Below are positions 7,611-15,400 of a stretch of DNA of 60,093 bases, piece by piece. The DNA is from JBDTRY01 sp039931435. Lineage in GTDB: Bacteria > Acidobacteriota > Thermoanaerobaculia > Gp7-AA8. The DNA lies in the NCBI GenBank assembly GCA_039931435.1, contig JBDTRY010000003.1:1-60093 (forward strand), read 5' to 3'. The notes below the pieces were generated by a model. That model saw only the letters and a program-made list of their open reading frames with translations, searched no databases and was not told the DNA's origin. The position numbers and the translations under genes are program-made. Numbering within the stretch: the stretch's first letter is position 1; every line of letters starts with the position of its first letter.

Positions 7611-9752
7611 CTATCGGGCGTGAACGCGCTCCACCGACCAGTCCTTGCCGGTGCCGTGGCAGGTTGCACAGGCTTCGGCGGGAGTGGTGCCTCCGGGGAA
7701 GGTGACCGTATTCAGGAACGCATGTGCGGCCGCATCTCTGTTGTCGTGGCAGCCCAGACAGGAAGCTGTGGCCGGACCCTGCGGACTGAAGTAGTCGCGA
7801 AGGGTGGTGACGGATCCGATCCTGGTGGGAAGAGGCAGCGTGTACGAAGTGCCGACGTGGCATTTCGCGCAATTGCGGAGATCACCAGGGAAGCGCACTT
7901 CGTTGAAGTTGTTCCGGCTGCCGCCGAACCCATAAATGGTGAAGTCCTGCGTCAGTTCCTCACCTTTATGAATCTTGTGGATCATCCGGTTGAAGGAGAT
8001 GGACTCGGCCGGTCCCTCCGTCGCCGGCCGCTGGGACTGATCGCCCTCGGTCGGATTGTGGCAGATGACACACTCCTCGGTGTTCATTCGCTGACCACCG
8101 TGAACTGCCAGCCGGTTGTGGCACTGGTTGCACTGTGCTGTCGAGACCACCATGCGGCGTGGGTCCACCGCCCCGGTCACGGCTACGTACTTGATGGGAT
8201 TGAAGGCCGCTTCCCGGACGGCAATGTCGGCCTTGCCGTCGGCGCGTTTCAGCGAGACGTTGCGGTAGATGTCGGCGCTGACCGTCCAGGTTCCACTGGC
8301 GTCGGCCGGTAGCGCATTGTTGAAGGTGTAGGAGGTGGTCCCTGTGGCCGCGTCGAAGACGGCTTTTGCCAGCGCGCTCTCGCGGAAGTACTTCGAGTAG
8401 CTTGAGGTCGGTCCACCAACGATGGGCGCGAACGTGGAGAGCTTCGTGCCATCGACCGCCGTTCCATCACCGTTCGTGATTTTGAACACGACCGTAGGCT
8501 TCTTGCCGGCGGCCATGTCGCTCACGCTGACGATCGTGGCCGAGATTCCCTTGAGCTGTTTCGATTTTTCAGGAATCGTATGCGCACCCTTGATGGAAGC
8601 GTCGAACTCCTGGCCGCTGTCAGGAATGTGGCAGGAGGCGCAGGCGCTGTCGTTCAACTGCGGGCCGCCCGGGTGATTTATCCCGGTGACCCAATCGATG
8701 TCGTCGTGGCACGAGCCGCACGCGGCGCGGCTGGGATAGGTGTACCAGGCGTTCGATTGCGCTCCCTTATTGTTCGGATCCGAGCCTTCGTGGCAGGTCG
8801 CGCAATTACGGATGTCCTGAGGGAAGGCCACGGTCGAGAAATCCACAACCGTCTGATTGAAGCCGATGATCTGGTAGGGAGTGCCGGCGATTACGCTGGG
8901 GAGGTTCTCGCCGCGGTGGATCTTGTGGGCCATGACCTTCATGTCCACTGTGTTGCCCGTATCAGGATCGGTGGTCTGCGGCTGATGGCAAAGCGCGCAC
9001 AACTTCACGTCCTGCCGGGCGCCGCCATGAGCGGAAAGCGGATCGTGGCAGCTGTTGCAGGTCGTGGCGGTGCGCATCTTGTCCCATGTCTCAGTGACCG
9101 GGGTGCCGTCCGGACGGAAGTCATATTCGACGTTGGCGACGTAGCTCTTTTTCAGTTCTTCGTCGATCCCCGGGACTGCGTTGAGCGCGCGTGTGGCGTA
9201 GATGCCGAGCGTATGGGTCTTCGTCACATCGAAGCCCGCGGGGAGTGCCGTTTTGAATGTGTATTTGACGTGCCCGGTCTCCAGGTCCATAAAGGTTCCC
9301 CCCGCGTCTGTGCCGGCCTGCATTGCGGACACGCCGGGATGGGGGCTGGACGGCGGGGTCGTCTGCGTCCGTACGGTGTACGACGTGTATTGCCGCGTCG
9401 CAGGGTCGTACCACGCCAGGATGAAGCTGATGGAGATCGCTCCCGGAGTGATCTTGCCGAGGCGGTCGAGCGGCTGATCGAGGGAATCCGTGATCGTGAG
9501 ATCGACCACCGGTCTGCGGTCGGAGCCGATCACGACGGAATTGACCTTGATCTTCAAACCCGGGCGGATGAATTCAATGGACTCCGGTGACAGGAATGAC
9601 TCGATCTCCGTTGAGGCAAACCCAGTCCTGTTCGGGTCCGACGGAGGCGCAGCCCCACGTCCCCGGCCCGTGGTCTCAGTGGCCAGCAGCGTGCTCGCGA
9701 ACAGCGCGGCCATCGATACCACGAGAACGGCGCGGTTCATCCCTGACTTCAT
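7611..9752 (-). CDS. OmcA/MtrC-family decaheme cytochrome c
   Basis: 713 residues from the ATG at 9752, chosen because GGAGGC lies about 5 bases upstream and a signal peptide (RAVLVVSMAALFASTLLA) follows; the frame itself runs on to 9902. Residues about 60-220 are beta-rich, then ten CXXCH sites follow in two groups of five: CNSCH, CALCH, CATCH, CGSCH, CASCH, a second beta domain, then CNQCH, CVICH, CAKCH, CLGCH and CATCH, about residues 231-699. This split-barrel/pentaheme alternation defines MtrC/OmcA. These proteins pass electrons to or from minerals and soluble acceptors at the cell surface. No lipobox cysteine follows the signal peptide, unlike Shewanella MtrC/OmcA. First gene of the operon OmcA-DmsE-MtrB type. 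Confidence 0.92.
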   Translation of the reverse strand: MKSGMNRAVLVVSMAALFASTLLATETTGRGRGAAPPSDPNRTGFASTEIESFLSPESIEFIRPGLKIKVNSVVIGSDRRPVVDLTITDSLDQPLDRLGKITPGAISISFILAWYDPATRQYTSYTVRTQTTPPSSPHPGVSAMQAGTDAGGTFMDLETGHVKYTFKTALPAGFDVTKTHTLGIYATRALNAVPGIDEELKKSYVANVEYDFRPDGTPVTETWDKMRTATTCNSCHDPLSAHGGARQDVKLCALCHQPQTTDPDTGNTVDMKVMAHKIHRGENLPSVIAGTPYQIIGFNQTVVDFSTVAFPQDIRNCATCHEGSDPNNKGAQSNAWYTYPSRAACGSCHDDIDWVTGINHPGGPQLNDSACASCHIPDSGQEFDASIKGAHTIPEKSKQLKGISATIVSVSDMAAGKKPTVVFKITNGDGTAVDGTKLSTFAPIVGGPTSSYSKYFRESALAKAVFDAATGTTSYTFNNALPADASGTWTVSADIYRNVSLKRADGKADIAVREAAFNPIKYVAVTGAVDPRRMVVSTAQCNQCHNRLAVHGGQRMNTEECVICHNPTEGDQSQRPATEGPAESISFNRMIHKIHKGEELTQDFTIYGFGGSRNNFNEVRFPGDLRNCAKCHVGTSYTLPLPTRIGSVTTLRDYFSPQGPATASCLGCHDNRDAAAHAFLNTVTFPGGTTPAEACATCHGTGKDWSVERVHAR

Positions 9753-9854
9753 TCGAGCCTCCATAAACGGCCTCTGGCTTCCATTTTCACTTTTGGAGCG
9801 TTTGGAGCGTATTGTATCCGAAGTGGCCCGTCGCTGCCCGCCAACACGCACACA

Positions 9855-9870
9855 TGTGACTGCCGTCACT
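9855..9870. promoter_or_regulatory. CRP/FNR-family-like operator upstream of the decaheme operon
   Basis: TGTGA-CTGCCG-TCACT matches the CRP consensus TGTGA-N6-TCACA in nine of ten half-site bases. It lies about 103 bases before the OmcA-type start and about 160 bases before the divergent CcmH-like gene. In Shewanella the mtr genes are CRP-dependent (established knowledge); binding here is inference. Confidence 0.45.
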
Positions 9871-10030
9871 TCAGCAGGTGAGTGACAACAACTCTGGCTC
9901 ACCAGGAATGGCGATATATTAGAAAGCCTGTCTGGCTCGCAGTCGCACGGTTCTTGTTCTCATTTTCTCATTCCCATCCCGGCCGTTTCTGCTCCGCTTT
10001 GTCAAAACGACTAAAGAAAGGCTTTACCTC

Positions 10031-10594
10031 ATGAGCGCAGATCAGCAGCAATCACAAATGTCACCCAAGCTCGCGTTCCTCCTGGGAGCCGGGACAGCGG
10101 TGGTCCTGGCGTTGATCGTAGTCTTCGCAATGAGAGATACGCGTCCGGACTCTTCGTCGGCTGATGCTGGTTCGCCTTCAGTGAACAGATCGGTGGCGCT
10201 CCCATTCGAAACGAGCGCCGGAACTACGAGCGGAGCAATCGATCCCGCTCTGAACGCTGATCAGCCTGGCGTGATCTCCGGCACGATTCTTCTTGACGAG
10301 GCCGCGGCGAAGACCGTCTCCGGAAAAGTGATCGTGTTCGTCATCGCCCGCGCCGGCACCGGCAAAGGGCATCCCGTCTTTGCCAAGCGTCTGGACGTGA
10401 CCTCGTTTCCGGTGGCGTTCTCGCTCGGCGCCCGCGACTCGATGATGGCCCAGCCGCCGTCCGATCACCTGCGGCTGGAGGCGCGGATCGACCGAGACGG
10501 CGATGCCATCACCCGGGAGGCGGGTTCGCCCTCGGCAACCATCGAGTCCGTGCCTCTCGGCGCTCACGACGTTACGCTGAAGTTGCGGCTCTGA
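10031..10594 (+). CDS. membrane-anchored protein with a CcmH/CycH C-terminal-like domain
   Basis: 187 residues: one N-terminal transmembrane helix (about 13-37, LAFLLGAGTAVVLALIVVFAM), a Ser/Pro linker, then a periplasmic beta-sandwich-like domain (about 80-187). The pattern ISGTILLDEAAA...GKVIVFVIARAGTGKGHPVFAKRLDVTSFPVAFSLG, broken here for length as VIVFVIARAG, PVFAKRLDV and FPVAFSLG, matches the C-terminal domain of CcmH (CycH/CcmI), a cytochrome c maturation factor. The TPR part of CcmH is absent. It stands immediately upstream of the multiheme NapC-type gene, which fits a role in handling apocytochrome c or an accessory role in that complex. Confidence 0.65.
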   Translation: MSADQQQSQMSPKLAFLLGAGTAVVLALIVVFAMRDTRPDSSSADAGSPSVNRSVALPFETSAGTTSGAIDPALNADQPGVISGTILLDEAAAKTVSGKVIVFVIARAGTGKGHPVFAKRLDVTSFPVAFSLGARDSMMAQPPSDHLRLEARIDRDGDAITREAGSPSATIESVPLGAHDVTLKLRL

Positions 10595-10682
10595 CGTTTC
10601 ACCAATGCTCGAAAGCGCCGATTGCCCCGATCTGCTCGAAACCACGATTACCGGTGGTCTCGCCATCCCGAAGGAGTAACGA

Positions 10683-12164
10683 ATGAACGACGCCCCACGG
10701 AAACCGAGTCTGTCCCGGAACGTCATCAGTGCCATCGGCGCATTGATCGTGTTCGTCGCTCTGATGAACACGATCTTCCTGATCTATATAGACAGCCGGC
10801 AGACTCATGGAAGCCCGTACCTGGGTATTCTGGCCTGGATCGTCGGTCCCGCCATTCTGTCTTTCGGACTCATTGTCTACATGGCCGGACTGCTGATCGA
10901 GAGACGCCGCCGTCGTATGCGGGCGCCGGATGACATTCCGCAATACCCGGCTATCGACCTGAACGTCCATCGAACACGAATGATCGTGGCCAGTATCTTT
11001 GCCGGCGTCATCCTCTTCGTCACCGCCAGCGTCATCGGCAGTTTTCAGGCCTTTCACTACACCGAATCGGACGAATTCTGCGGAACGGCATGTCATCAGC
11101 CGATGCATCCTGAGAACATCGCTCATCAGATCTCACCACACGCCAGGGTCGCTTGCGTTGCCTGTCACGTGGGAGGGGGAGCGGAGTGGTACGTCCGTTC
11201 AAAAATCAACGGCACCCATCAGCTCATGGGTGTGATCACAGGCAACTACAAACGTCCCATCGCCACGCCGATCAACAATCTCCGGCCGGCGCGGGACACC
11301 TGCGAGCAGTGTCACTGGCCGGAGAAAAACTTCGGAGATCAACTGAAGGTCTTCAGCCACTACCAGTACGACGAGCAGAGCACGCCAACGGAAGTGCGTC
11401 TCCTGATCCACGTTGGAGGCGGTAGCCCCGCCACGGGTGTGGCCCCCGGCATTCACTGGCACATGAATCTCGCAAACAAAATCGACTATGTCGCTGTGGA
11501 TCCTCAGCGTCAGGACATTCCATGGGTTAGGATGACCGACCGCAACGGCAAAGTCACGGATTACGTTCGAGAGGATTCGAAGGTGACGCCGGCGCAGATT
11601 GCAAACGCGCGGCAGATGGACTGTTTGGACTGCCACAGCCGTCCGGCCCATAACTACCTCTCACCAGACCGTGCCGTGGACCGGGCTCTGCTCACGGGAT
11701 CGATCGATCGCTCGCTGCCCTACGTCAAGCAGCAGGCCGTGAACATTCTCTCGAAGAACTATGGATCGACAGCGCAGGCAGTGAAGACCATCGGTAGGGA
11801 CTTCCCCGCCTACTACAGCAAGACCTACCCGGCCGTTTACGCTGCCAGGCGAGCTTCCGTGGACCACTCCATGAAAAGCCTTCAACGGATCTTCCAGTTC
11901 ACACGCTTCCCTGAGATGCGCGTCGACTGGCGGACACACCGGAACAACCTCGGTCACATGTACTCGCTCGGTTGTTTTCGCTGCCACGACGACCAGCACG
12001 TAAGCAAGGACGGCAGGCGAATCAGCAAAGAATGCTCGATCTGCCACGAAGTGCTGAGCGCTCCTGAAGGGAAAACGGCTGAGTTCCAGCATCCCGTGGA
12101 CCTGGGAGACCTCCGCGACATGGTCTGCACCGATTGCCACACCGGCGGAGATATGACCCAGTAG
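10683..12164 (+). CDS. NapC/NirT-family multiheme quinol dehydrogenase with three N-terminal helices
   Basis: 493 residues. Hydrophobic segments at about 14-36, 45-69 and 99-122 anchor it in the inner membrane. Seven heme-binding motifs follow: CGTACH (about 133), CVACH (158), CEQCH (207), CLDCH, CFRCH, CSICH and CTDCH. The first is CX3CH, not CX2CH; the following HQPMHPE resembles the methionine-ligand segment of NapC/NrfH heme 1. In this family (CymA, NapC) the protein oxidises menaquinol or ubiquinol and feeds periplasmic cytochromes. Here it could link the quinone pool to the DmsE-type decaheme, in either direction. GAAGGAG precedes the ATG; 88 bases separate it from the CcmH-like gene, so they are probably cotranscribed. 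Confidence 0.88.
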   Translation: MNDAPRKPSLSRNVISAIGALIVFVALMNTIFLIYIDSRQTHGSPYLGILAWIVGPAILSFGLIVYMAGLLIERRRRRMRAPDDIPQYPAIDLNVHRTRMIVASIFAGVILFVTASVIGSFQAFHYTESDEFCGTACHQPMHPENIAHQISPHARVACVACHVGGGAEWYVRSKINGTHQLMGVITGNYKRPIATPINNLRPARDTCEQCHWPEKNFGDQLKVFSHYQYDEQSTPTEVRLLIHVGGGSPATGVAPGIHWHMNLANKIDYVAVDPQRQDIPWVRMTDRNGKVTDYVREDSKVTPAQIANARQMDCLDCHSRPAHNYLSPDRAVDRALLTGSIDRSLPYVKQQAVNILSKNYGSTAQAVKTIGRDFPAYYSKTYPAVYAARRASVDHSMKSLQRIFQFTRFPEMRVDWRTHRNNLGHMYSLGCFRCHDDQHVSKDGRRISKECSICHEVLSAPEGKTAEFQHPVDLGDLRDMVCTDCHTGGDMTQ

Positions 12165-12189
12165 AAATAACCGCTGGGAAGCGCGGCCT

Positions 12190-12432
12190 TCAGATCTGTC
12201 TGATCTTCAGCGCCAGGGCCACCAGCGCTGCCAGGATCACCCAAAGCGAGATGAGGAGGCCGCGCCGGCGATAGGCCAGCTCGTCCAGTGAATGCTGGCC
12301 GCCCTCGAGCGCTGTCTGCGCATGAAGGAGCGCTTCCTTGCGTTTGTCGGCGAAGGCGCCGGCACTCGAGAAGCTGTGCACCAGCGTCTCGATCTGATTG
12401 TCGATGGCGATGTCCAGTTCCGCTCGTGCTTA
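12190..12432 (-). pseudogene. 3' remnant of a membrane-anchored cytochrome c-type protein
   Basis: An open stretch of about 80 codons, bounded upstream by TAA, reads LDIAIDNQIETLVHSF, then HAQTALEGGQHSLDELAYRRRG and a final transmembrane helix LLISLWVILAALVALALKIRQI. That C-terminal arrangement (helical region, YRRRG, helix, K-I-R) resembles the end of cytochrome c3-type membrane proteins found near NapC genes. No heme motif remains and no good start exists, so this looks like the tail of a deleted gene. It could be translated from the GTG at 12381 as a tiny membrane protein. Confidence 0.5.
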
Positions 12433-12492
12433 GGAACTGAACGGCTCCTCAGACCCCGCTACTTTGCGAGCCGGTTGAAGACCACTTCTGAT

Positions 12493-13008
12493 CTACGGCT
12501 CGCGACCCTGGTGCACCGGCAATCCGGCAGACTGCCATGATGCGAACCCTCCCAGAAGGGCGCCCGAGTCCATTCCACCGCTGGTAATGATGAGCGCCGC
12601 ACGGGCGCTCGATTCTTCGGCCGGTCACGTGCAGTAGGTAATGATCGGTTTACCCCGCGGAAGGTATGGCAGCTCGCCCTGAATGTACGAAAGCGGGATG
12701 TGCATTGCGCCGGGGATATGCGCCGCCACGTACGAATCGATGTCACGCACGTCGATAGCCCTGATCTCCCCCCGCTCCAATTTGTCCCTGAACGCCTTCA
12801 GCGGCATACGAGCAACGGAATCCAGCGAGGGGGCGGAAAACGGGGCCGGTGCGCTGGAGAACGGTGTGCCGGTCATGACGGGCGCGTTCGCGGCCACCGC
12901 ACTCCCGGCAGCCGGAGCTGGATTGGAAGCGCGCGTGGCAGCCCATCCGATGATCACCCCGACGACTGCCCCGGCGGCCACATAGGCGGTGATCTCCTGC
13001 CCTTTCAT
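12493..13008 (-). CDS. membrane-anchored rhodanese-like protein, probable selenoprotein (in-frame UGA = Sec)
   Basis: 171 residues if the UGA at 12627-12625 is read as selenocysteine. Residues about 8-25 form a membrane helix (YVAAGAVVGVIIGWAA), then an Ala/Pro linker, then a rhodanese domain from about residue 70: AIDVRDIDSYVAAHIPGAMHIP and the active-site segment ITYCT-U-PAEESSARAAL. After the UGA the frame stays open for 43 codons, ending at TAG 12493-12495, with the expected rhodanese C-terminus: AALIITSGGMDS, GALLGGFASWQSAGLPV. Cys homologues have C-x-C-P here, so U replaces the second Cys. A hairpin with a GU-containing loop lies 21 bases after the UGA, matching the bacterial SECIS model. 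The gene lies downstream of a cytochrome c gene but behind a terminator. Possible function: redox or sulfur/persulfide chemistry at the periplasmic face. Confidence 0.82.
12592..12627 (-). promoter_or_regulatory. putative bacterial SECIS element with its UGA codon
   Basis: Reading the mRNA: UGA, 14 bases, then stem GAGCGCC, loop CGUGC, stem GGCGCUC. The stem is seven perfect base pairs; the loop starts 21 bases after the UGA and has G as its second base followed by U. The published bacterial SECIS model asks for a loop 16-37 bases after the UGA with a G in the first two loop positions; both are met. The hairpin lies inside the coding region, as bacterial SECIS elements do. Confidence 0.75.
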
Positions 13009-13071
13009 GCTTCCTCCTCCACGGCGGTTAACGACCCGGAGGCGACGCTCCCGTGACCAGCTTCCGTCATG

Positions 13072-13100
13072 AAAAACGGCAGCCCGGAGACGGGCTGCCG
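13072..13100 (-). terminator. intrinsic terminator after the cytochrome c gene
   Basis: On the minus strand a 10-bp stem CGGCAGCCCG / CGGGCTGCCG with a loop of four bases is followed by TTTTT (the A-run at 13072-13076 on the plus strand). It lies just past the stop of the cytochrome c at 13129 and before the selenoprotein-like rhodanese, so the latter likely needs its own promoter or read-through. Confidence 0.8.
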
Positions 13101-13128
13101 AAACATCAAACTCTGAAATGATGGCTAC

Positions 13129-13434
13129 TTACTTCTTCAGGCTGCGCACGAAGGCGATGACAGCCTCCATATCCTGGGCGGAAAGTTTGGAGGGTTTCAT
13201 CTTTCCTTTACCTTCGGCGAGGATTTTCGTCATCTCCACGTTGGTGAGATTCTGAACCTCCGGCGTGCCGAGATCCTTCAGCTTGAGATTCTTCCCGATC
13301 GTCGTCTGTCCGCTTCCGTCCGCCCCGTGACAGGCCGCGCATTTCGCCTTGTAAATGGCCGCGCCATCGGCGAATGCGGCCACGGGCAGAGCCAGCGCCA
13401 GCAGCACCGCACAGGTCAAAGTTTTCTTCTTCAT
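13129..13434 (-). CDS. small periplasmic class I cytochrome c
   Basis: 101 residues from the ATG at 13434, which has AGGAG about 7 bases upstream; a longer frame from 13467 lacks this. A signal peptide (TCAVLLALALPVAAFA) is followed by one CAACH site near residue 34 and a probable Met ligand in KMKPSKLS, then the closing helix MEAVIAFVRSLKK. It is a paralogue of the cytochrome at 4196-4516. Position at the other side of the decaheme/NapC locus and upstream of the oxidase operon suggests it shuttles electrons to the CuA site of the oxidase. Confidence 0.9.
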   Translation of the reverse strand: MKKKTLTCAVLLALALPVAAFADGAAIYKAKCAACHGADGSGQTTIGKNLKLKDLGTPEVQNLTNVEMTKILAEGKGKMKPSKLSAQDMEAVIAFVRSLKK

Positions 13435-13519
13435 CAATGACTCCTCTTTCGTTTTATATTCAAACATTCTTGCCCCACACTGTATTTCGTCGGCAGGTGA
13501 TTAAACACGGCAGATTCAC

Positions 13520-13685
13520 TAGTGGCGTGTATTGGATGAATGGGTACCAGATGACGCCGGAATCGGCGACGTGAGCTAGGCGCGCCGACGCAAGCATAGC
13601 GGCTCCTATGCTGAGGAGGCGCAACAACGCTCACGGCGTCGAGACCAAGTCAAGGTGGTACCCATTTGTCCAATACACGCCACTA
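13520..13685. repeat. 166-bp MITE-like inverted-repeat element, copy 1
   Basis: Terminal inverted repeats TAGTGGCGTGTATTGG ... CCAATACACGCCACTA bound the element, with TA at both outer ends, as for TA-targeting elements. The inside carries a second palindrome, GCATAGCGGCTCCTATGC. A nearly identical copy lies inverted at 28524-28688. There is no coding capacity. It lies at the 5' edge of a decayed Nudix gene, whose start it seems to have removed. Confidence 0.85.
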
Positions 13686-14100
13686 CGGCCTGATTACCGA
13701 CGCCGATGGTCGGCTGGCAATCGTTCCTGCGCCGTCGGGTGTCTATTTGCCCGGCGGTGGGAGCAACGAATCAGAGGATGCGGAACAGACAGTCATGCGC
13801 GAGATTCGCGAGGAGTGCGGCCTGTTAATCTAACCTGGCGTTTGGCGCCGCGCTGCCATCGACCGGTCCCTGGCCGCCGCGGAACGCACAACTTTTGAGA
13901 AACGCTTCATGTTCTTCGACGTGCTCGCGATTGGGCTATCCAATGGTCAAGCTGAGGCCGACCATCTCCTGGAATGGGCTAACGCTGCTGGCGCAGCCGG
14001 CCGCGTTCGCCCGCGAGCCATCGGTGGGCGATCACAGAGTGGTTGGCCACGTTCGCGCCGGACACGCCTGCCGGCATCAGAGCATCGACCGTGTGACGAT
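13684..14100 (+). pseudogene. decayed Nudix hydrolase gene
   Basis: The first frame, starting within the MITE end, reads YGLITDADGRLAIVPAP, then PGGGSNESEDAEQTVM and REIREECGL, a complete Nudix box, and stops at 13831-13833. A different frame resumes with AAERTTFEKRFMFFDVLAIG and EADHLLEWA, the usual C-terminal part of such enzymes. The start is missing and at least one frameshift is needed, so it is a pseudogene. Confidence 0.75.
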
Positions 14101-14165
14101 CGTTGAACCTGACCAGCGATCTGCGGATGCTCGTTTCGCCCCTTTATTTTGATTCGCGGGCGGCC

Positions 14166-14927
14166 TCACCACGCCACGAGCGCAGGCTGCTGCTGCGAGA
14201 GCCAGTCCTGAAGGCCTTCTTTCGTGTCGACAAGGAGCATGCCGCGCATGCGGTAGTGGCCGAGCCCGCATAGCTGCGCGCAGGCGATCTCCCACTGTTC
14301 GCCGTTGTTGGTGCGCGTTGGCGTGAAGTGAATGGGAATCTCCATGCCTGGAACGGCATCCTGGTTGACGCGCATGACCGGAAGCTTGAAGCTGTGAATG
14401 ACGTCCTTTGACGAGATGTGAATGACCACCGGACGATTCACCTCCAGGTGAAGCTCGTTCAGGGTGTTCAGGTCGTCCGTGGCATGCGGATCCTTCGCAT
14501 CGAGCCCGAGGGGATTATCCACCGAGACGAGGGTCACATCCCGCCTGCCGAAGATGCCGTCGGGACCCGGATAGTGGACATTCCACGCAAACTGCTCGGC
14601 CACGATCTGGATCTCCAGCGGCTTCACATTGCCGGCGAGCGGCTGAGCCCAACGCGTCCATGCGGGGATCGAGTATCCGAACAGGTCAACGAGCTCGACG
14701 GCGAACACCGCGATGATGAGATAGACCGGCCAACGCGAGCGCATTCCCCCGTAACTCACGGGCTGGTGCCCACCGGCGCGAAAACGAATCAGCACGTAGA
14801 TGATGTATGCCGCCCAGAAAACGAACAGAATCACGATCATCCAGTGGATTTCGATCAGCAACTTGTCGATTTCCCATCCGTGGCGGGAGTAGTCGGGCGG
14901 CATGTGTCCGAGCAGAAAGTGTTTCAA
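14166..14927 (-). CDS. coxB: cytochrome c oxidase subunit II
   Basis: 253 residues. I chose the TTG at 14927, which overlaps the previous stop (TTGA) and has AAGGGGGT about 6 bases upstream; the ATG at 14903 has no such site. Two N-terminal helices (about 28-50 and 66-88) are followed by a cupredoxin domain. The CuA ligands are visible: HSFKLPVMRVNQD carries the first His, and CAQLCGLGHYRM supplies the two Cys, His and Met. No cytochrome c domain is fused to the C-terminus, so an external cytochrome is the donor. It is the last gene of the oxidase operon, unusual since coxB normally precedes coxA. Confidence 0.92.
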   Translation of the reverse strand: MKHFLLGHMPPDYSRHGWEIDKLLIEIHWMIVILFVFWAAYIIYVLIRFRAGGHQPVSYGGMRSRWPVYLIIAVFAVELVDLFGYSIPAWTRWAQPLAGNVKPLEIQIVAEQFAWNVHYPGPDGIFGRRDVTLVSVDNPLGLDAKDPHATDDLNTLNELHLEVNRPVVIHISSKDVIHSFKLPVMRVNQDAVPGMEIPIHFTPTRTNNGEQWEIACAQLCGLGHYRMRGMLLVDTKEGLQDWLSQQQPALVAW

Positions 14928-15202
14928 GGCCGACCCCCTTCGATCAACACGAACGGCTCCGGTTTCATGGAGAACTCCCGTGATCGGCGCCAAAAGCTCC
15001 AGAAGAGGGTGGCGAATCCGATCTGGACGAGCCCGACGACAGCCAGGAGAAAGAGAATGGCGTAGTTCATCGACTTCGCCGCCTGGGAGCCGGCGGCCGC
15101 CCCGAAACAGACCGGGCAGGCCATTGCGGCGGGCGCGAACACCAGCAGTGCCACGGCGGCGAGCGCGGCGACGGTCGGGATGCGCAGGGCCGGTCTGGTC
15201 AT
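14924..15202 (-). CDS. small two-helix membrane protein with a CPVCFG motif, cox operon
   Basis: 92 residues: helix at about 9-29 ending in MACPVCFGAAAG, then a second helix at about 44-68 (YAILFLLAVVGLVQIGFATLFW) and a basic tail. The first helix may be a signal peptide that leaves the CPVC pair near the mature N-terminus, on the periplasmic side. The Cys pair could bind copper or take part in thiol exchange for CuA assembly; that is inference. Start and stop overlap both neighbours (ATGA at 15202, TTGA at 14924), showing tight coupling with the oxidase genes. Confidence 0.75.
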   Translation of the reverse strand: MTRPALRIPTVAALAAVALLVFAPAAMACPVCFGAAAGSQAAKSMNYAILFLLAVVGLVQIGFATLFWSFWRRSREFSMKPEPFVLIEGGRP

Positions 15203-15396
15203 AGATTCATCAGCTTTCGGAAAACTCGTCCCGCATACGCGACGAGAGCGACCCCACAGAACACGAACATGATCGCCAGAACGAGCGCGCTGCTGTTCCT
15301 GGTGGCGAGAAACTCTCGAAAGCCCCAGACGGCCACGAAGACCGACAAGCCGATCGACACGGTAATGAAGACGATGTGAAAGTGACGAAGCCCCAT
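15199..15396 (-). CDS. small two-helix membrane protein of the cox operon
   Basis: 65 residues if it starts at the ATG at 15396, which avoids overlap with coxD; an ATG at 15417 inside coxD is the alternative. Two hydrophobic helices (FHIVFITVSIGLSVFVAVWGF and ALVLAIMFVFCGVALVAYAG) with a basic C-terminus. No family is recognised with certainty. Placement between coxD and the CPVCFG protein with overlapping ends makes it part of the oxidase transcript. Confidence 0.7.
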   Translation of the reverse strand: MGLRHFHIVFITVSIGLSVFVAVWGFREFLATRNSSALVLAIMFVFCGVALVAYAGRVFRKLMNL

Positions 15397-15400
15397 GCTG

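Noticed and set aside
12381..12432. Second in-frame selenocysteine candidate upstream of the cytochrome tail remnant
   Set aside because: The upstream stop is TAA, not TGA, so read-through as selenocysteine is impossible.
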